Shown here: positions 61,177 to 64,000 of the stretch, piece after piece
How positions within the stretch are numbered: position 1 is the first letter of the stretch
Layout: every line of letters starts with the position of its first letter
Source: Saururus chinensis
Taxonomy: Eukaryota > Streptophyta > Magnoliopsida > Piperales > Saururaceae
Assembly (NCBI GenBank): GCA_035235625.1
Contig: CP141147.1
Span: 1,898,001 to 1,962,000 of the forward strand
DNA: 64,000 nucleotides
Direction of reading: 5' to 3'
Made by a program: the position numbers and the translations under genes
The notes under the pieces: generated by a model
The model's input: only the letters and a program-made list of their open reading frames with translations
The model's database searches: none
Told to the model about the DNA's origin: nothing

Positions 61177-61233
61177 GGGTATTTCAGTCAAAAGCGCTCC
61201 TACGTGTTCAAGTTCCCACGTGACCAAGTCTAC
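61177..61233 (+). repeat. 57-bp repeat with CACGTG, copy 2
   Basis: Partner of 55826-55882, in the same orientation. It is followed by further 'agtctacttt' copies to about 61300. Confidence 0.6.
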
Positions 61234-61458
61234 TTTGGTAAAAAGTAAAAACTTGCTCACATTTCAGTTATTTGACCAAAGTAGGAGTCTACTTTTGGTC
61301 AATTCCTCTAGTTTAAGAGATAGTTAGAAATTCCAAGTTAAATAATTAAAGATCTTTTAATAGCATCATTTGGTAAAAATGTTCATTCCCAATTTTATTT
61401 AATATATGTGATTGAGTACTTAAAAAAGAGTATCATAAGCTTATTTTACTTTTTCTTA

Positions 61459-61531
61459 GATGTGAGTTTCACCATTCAATATAAATTAAATTTTTTTTAA
61501 ATGTAACTATTAATATGGGATAGAGGGAGTA
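61459..61531 (-). mobile_element. Stowaway-like MITE fragment
   Basis: Its reverse complement matches the left half of the MITE at 43771 (tcttagatgtgagtttcaa... near the start, gggatagagggagta at the end). The opposite end is not recognisable. Confidence 0.55.
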
Positions 61532-61609
61532 TTACCTCCTGTTTTTCTTTTAGAGTTTGGTTAAGGCCGGTCTTTTGTGATAGACTTCCTTGTGGGTGAA
61601 TTTTAATCT

Positions 61610-62065
61610 GTGGATTGTTTATGCCACAATTATATAGTACGAATATGATTTATAATAAAAAAAAGGATTTAACTAATAAGAATGATATGTATGGTTTTCA
61701 TTATGCAGTTTTTTGTCATTTGTATTCCTTCTACACCAGTGAATTTCTTTCTGCTGAGCGTATTTACATGAGAAATCTAGCCAGCGTTATAGCTTCGACG
61801 CTTGGGGCTCAAACTTACTAGGTTGGCTAGACAACCTCTGTTTGCGTTGGATTGATCTGCACATTCACCACTAGTAAGATATCGTATTAAAAGTTTATAG
61901 CACCTATGTACATTGGGTCCATTAGCATATTAAATGTCCATGTTGTTATATTCCCTTGAATAAGAAAAAAAAAAGCATACATGCGTTTGAGTATGTTTCT
62001 TAAAATTCACATTTTTTTAAGAAGTAAAATATGGCAAACTTTAGCATAATATCGAAATTTTGGCC
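61610..62065 (-). repeat. Inverted duplicate of 49780-50010
   Basis: Aligned block by block with the reverse complement of 49780-50010. An extra segment of about 230 bases (about 61703-61930) is present here only. Confidence 0.6.
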
Positions 62066-64000
62066 ACATTTAACATATGTATGGACAGTTAGTTGAAGTT
62101 TAGGATTTACAGCTCTAATTCAGCAACCACAATCTATGGAGTGCGTTTTGTGCTCTCGCCAAACAAGAGAGGCACTTGCACTTGTGTTCTGTTGATATCT
62201 TGCACAAAAGCAAAACACATGATGCAGGAAGTAGTTAAAGGTTTCGCATTCCTACCAGAAAACAAAAAAGAAGGTGAAAGTAATAAATTCCATTTTTTCA
62301 GCGAAGGACATTGGTATGACCATCTTGTTACTCTGTTTACCAACTTTTATTTGGCTTTCTACCAAAATAAATACTATTAAACACACACTTGCCAATAAAA
62401 AATAAAAAAACTTTTGAATACTATTATGTTTGGTTAGCATTGGCAGCATTCATCCAGAAAAACAAGAAACTAAAGACTAAATATTTACGAGAGTTGTCGG
62501 CCACTTGCGTTTTTGGTTGTTTAGTACAAATAAATACAACGTTCATCACTCCCTCAATTATTGTAGTAACAGGTCCACCGTTCATGACATTAGTAATAAA
62601 AAAATATTTAAATCACTTCAATTTTTACACTTCAAAAACTTTATTTTATTATTTTAACACTATTAATGAATAGGGCCAATTTTTCCAGCCTTGTTATTCT
62701 TAAAAATATCGACGTTTGTTTGGTTTACTAAAACCAAAACAAATACTATTAAACGAACACTTACTAAATGCTGTGGTTTGGGGTCCACCCTAAGAGTGGG
62801 CCCCACCCACTTTAAGATATGCATAAGGAAATTCAGCCATGCAGGATTCAGGGAACAGGAGATAAGCACATAACCGAAAAGTGAGTGTCGTGTTTGTGCA
62901 GGATATGTGAAGAAAGTAAAAACAAGGGCCGACGTTTTCCTATGTGTGCAGTGAATGCATGGCGAAGAAACAGAGAGTGCGTCTTCAACGTGTTCTGTGC
63001 ATAAAATAGAGTACAGAAGTTTTCTTCCTTGTGTGGGCGAACAGAAAAGAAGAGGGCGATGGTGAGAGAGGATTTATGTCAGACATTGGATTGGGAGATT
63101 CTCATCATCTTCATCCCAGTTATTTAGATCAATTTTTCAGAGTTCAATGATATATCTTTTATGCAAGGGGAGAAAAAGATAAAACTAAGCGACTTTTTAG
63201 GTTTTTTATATTCTATATTTTTTGTTTATCTTTATGACAAAAAATTAATCTGTAAGAGAGAGAATTAAACCTCTTTGAAGGTTTAATTGTAGTTGTATTA
63301 AACCTTATCATATTGGATTGCCTAATTGGGTTGATTCGCCCCGTAGGTTTTTACTCTTGATTTGAGAGAATTTTCCACATTAAAAATTATGTGTCTCTTT
63401 ATCTATTCTACTTGGTTATTTGGTGATATATTTACTAAATTTATTTTTTTAAAATATAAGTTAAATATTAAGAATTTTCTCAAAAACATCCCAACATTAA
63501 AATTATAATATTAAAATATAAATATGATTGGTTGGCATTGGCAGCATTCACTAAAAGATCTCAAGCAAGCCATGACAACTTACTAATGACTAGACATTTA
63601 AGAGAGCTGTCAGCCACTTGTGCTTGAGTTGATCACTCCAAATTAATATGATAATTTTAAAAAATAATTTTCCATTTATTAATTATTTTATAAAAAATTA
63701 CAAGAGCTTTGGTTTACATCCAAATATGTAAGCCAAGATAGAATCAAGTATTATTGTCTTTTAAACACTTGTTAAACAAAAGAAAAACTATAGAATCCCA
63801 ATCGGTTTAATTTGATTGGGCAAGTGGTTGACAATCAGACAAAGCCTACGCTTGGCAAGCATTCACACATAGATTTTTACATAAATTATAATGCATAAAT
63901 TGTTATATAAAAGTGTTTCATTAGACAAAAGAAAATAGAAAAAGAGAAAAAAAAAAAAGGAAAAAAACTGATAAGGACTTGTTTGATGTAACCCGCCCCC
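62066..64000. other. Gene-free spacer with a short direct repeat
   Basis: About 62430-62505 and 63525-63630 share 'ttggttagcattggcagcat' against 'ttggttggcattggcagcat' and 'gagag.tgtc.gccacttg'. The ORF at 62093-62380 has no recognisable domain. I see no RNA gene. Confidence 0.5.

Noticed and set aside
62093..62380. 95-codon ORF
   Set aside because: No recognisable family, no promoter or splice context, and in a stretch of repeat fragments.

Overview
This window is nuclear DNA from a flowering plant. Supporting evidence is two plant-specific genes with plant-type introns and protein families, long AT-rich spacers, and many nested transposons (copia, CACTA, solo LTRs, MULE, hAT and Stowaway-like elements). 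The GC-rich exons of the kinase gene against AT-rich introns suggest a monocot, but that is only an inference.

Two host genes look intact, both on the minus strand. At 9776-14556 is a nine-exon receptor-like cytoplasmic kinase of the USP-kinase type (universal stress domain, coiled coil, protein kinase). Its reading frame holds through all eight splice junctions and gives about 795 residues. At 19400-22069 is a single-exon CC-NB-LRR immune receptor of 889 residues. Between them lies a degenerate tandem array of about 60-bp units (15790-18450).

The left part (1-9775) has no convincing gene. It holds a 2.4-kb inverted-terminal-repeat element (3604-5984) whose interior is a long array of short palindromic AT-rich units. 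It also holds a dispersed repeat in two copies and a fold-back element.

From 23930 to about 40060 there is a transposon nest that can be read layer by layer. A copia element has a CACTA element in its 5' LTR (24529-32621, 3-bp duplication GCT). That CACTA element contains a 3.56-kb solo LTR (26719-30281, 5-bp duplication TATAG). A second CACTA element (from 36613) sits in the 3' part of the same copia and holds another solo LTR (37224-39304, duplication AGGGT). The far ends of this second CACTA and of the copia are missing. A second, complete but decayed copia of the same family lies at 43874-49670, inside a Stowaway-like MITE.

From about 51760 to 59366 lies a decayed Mutator-like element that carries a DUF1985/Ulp1-type protease gene and a MULE transposase. 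Its non-coding intervals hold clusters of a short AACTG(G/T)AAA-like motif. The motif runs in one orientation in the left half and in the other orientation in the right half. This is the most unusual pattern in the window. The last 4.6 kb is gene-free and holds a hairpin, a minisatellite and repeat fragments.
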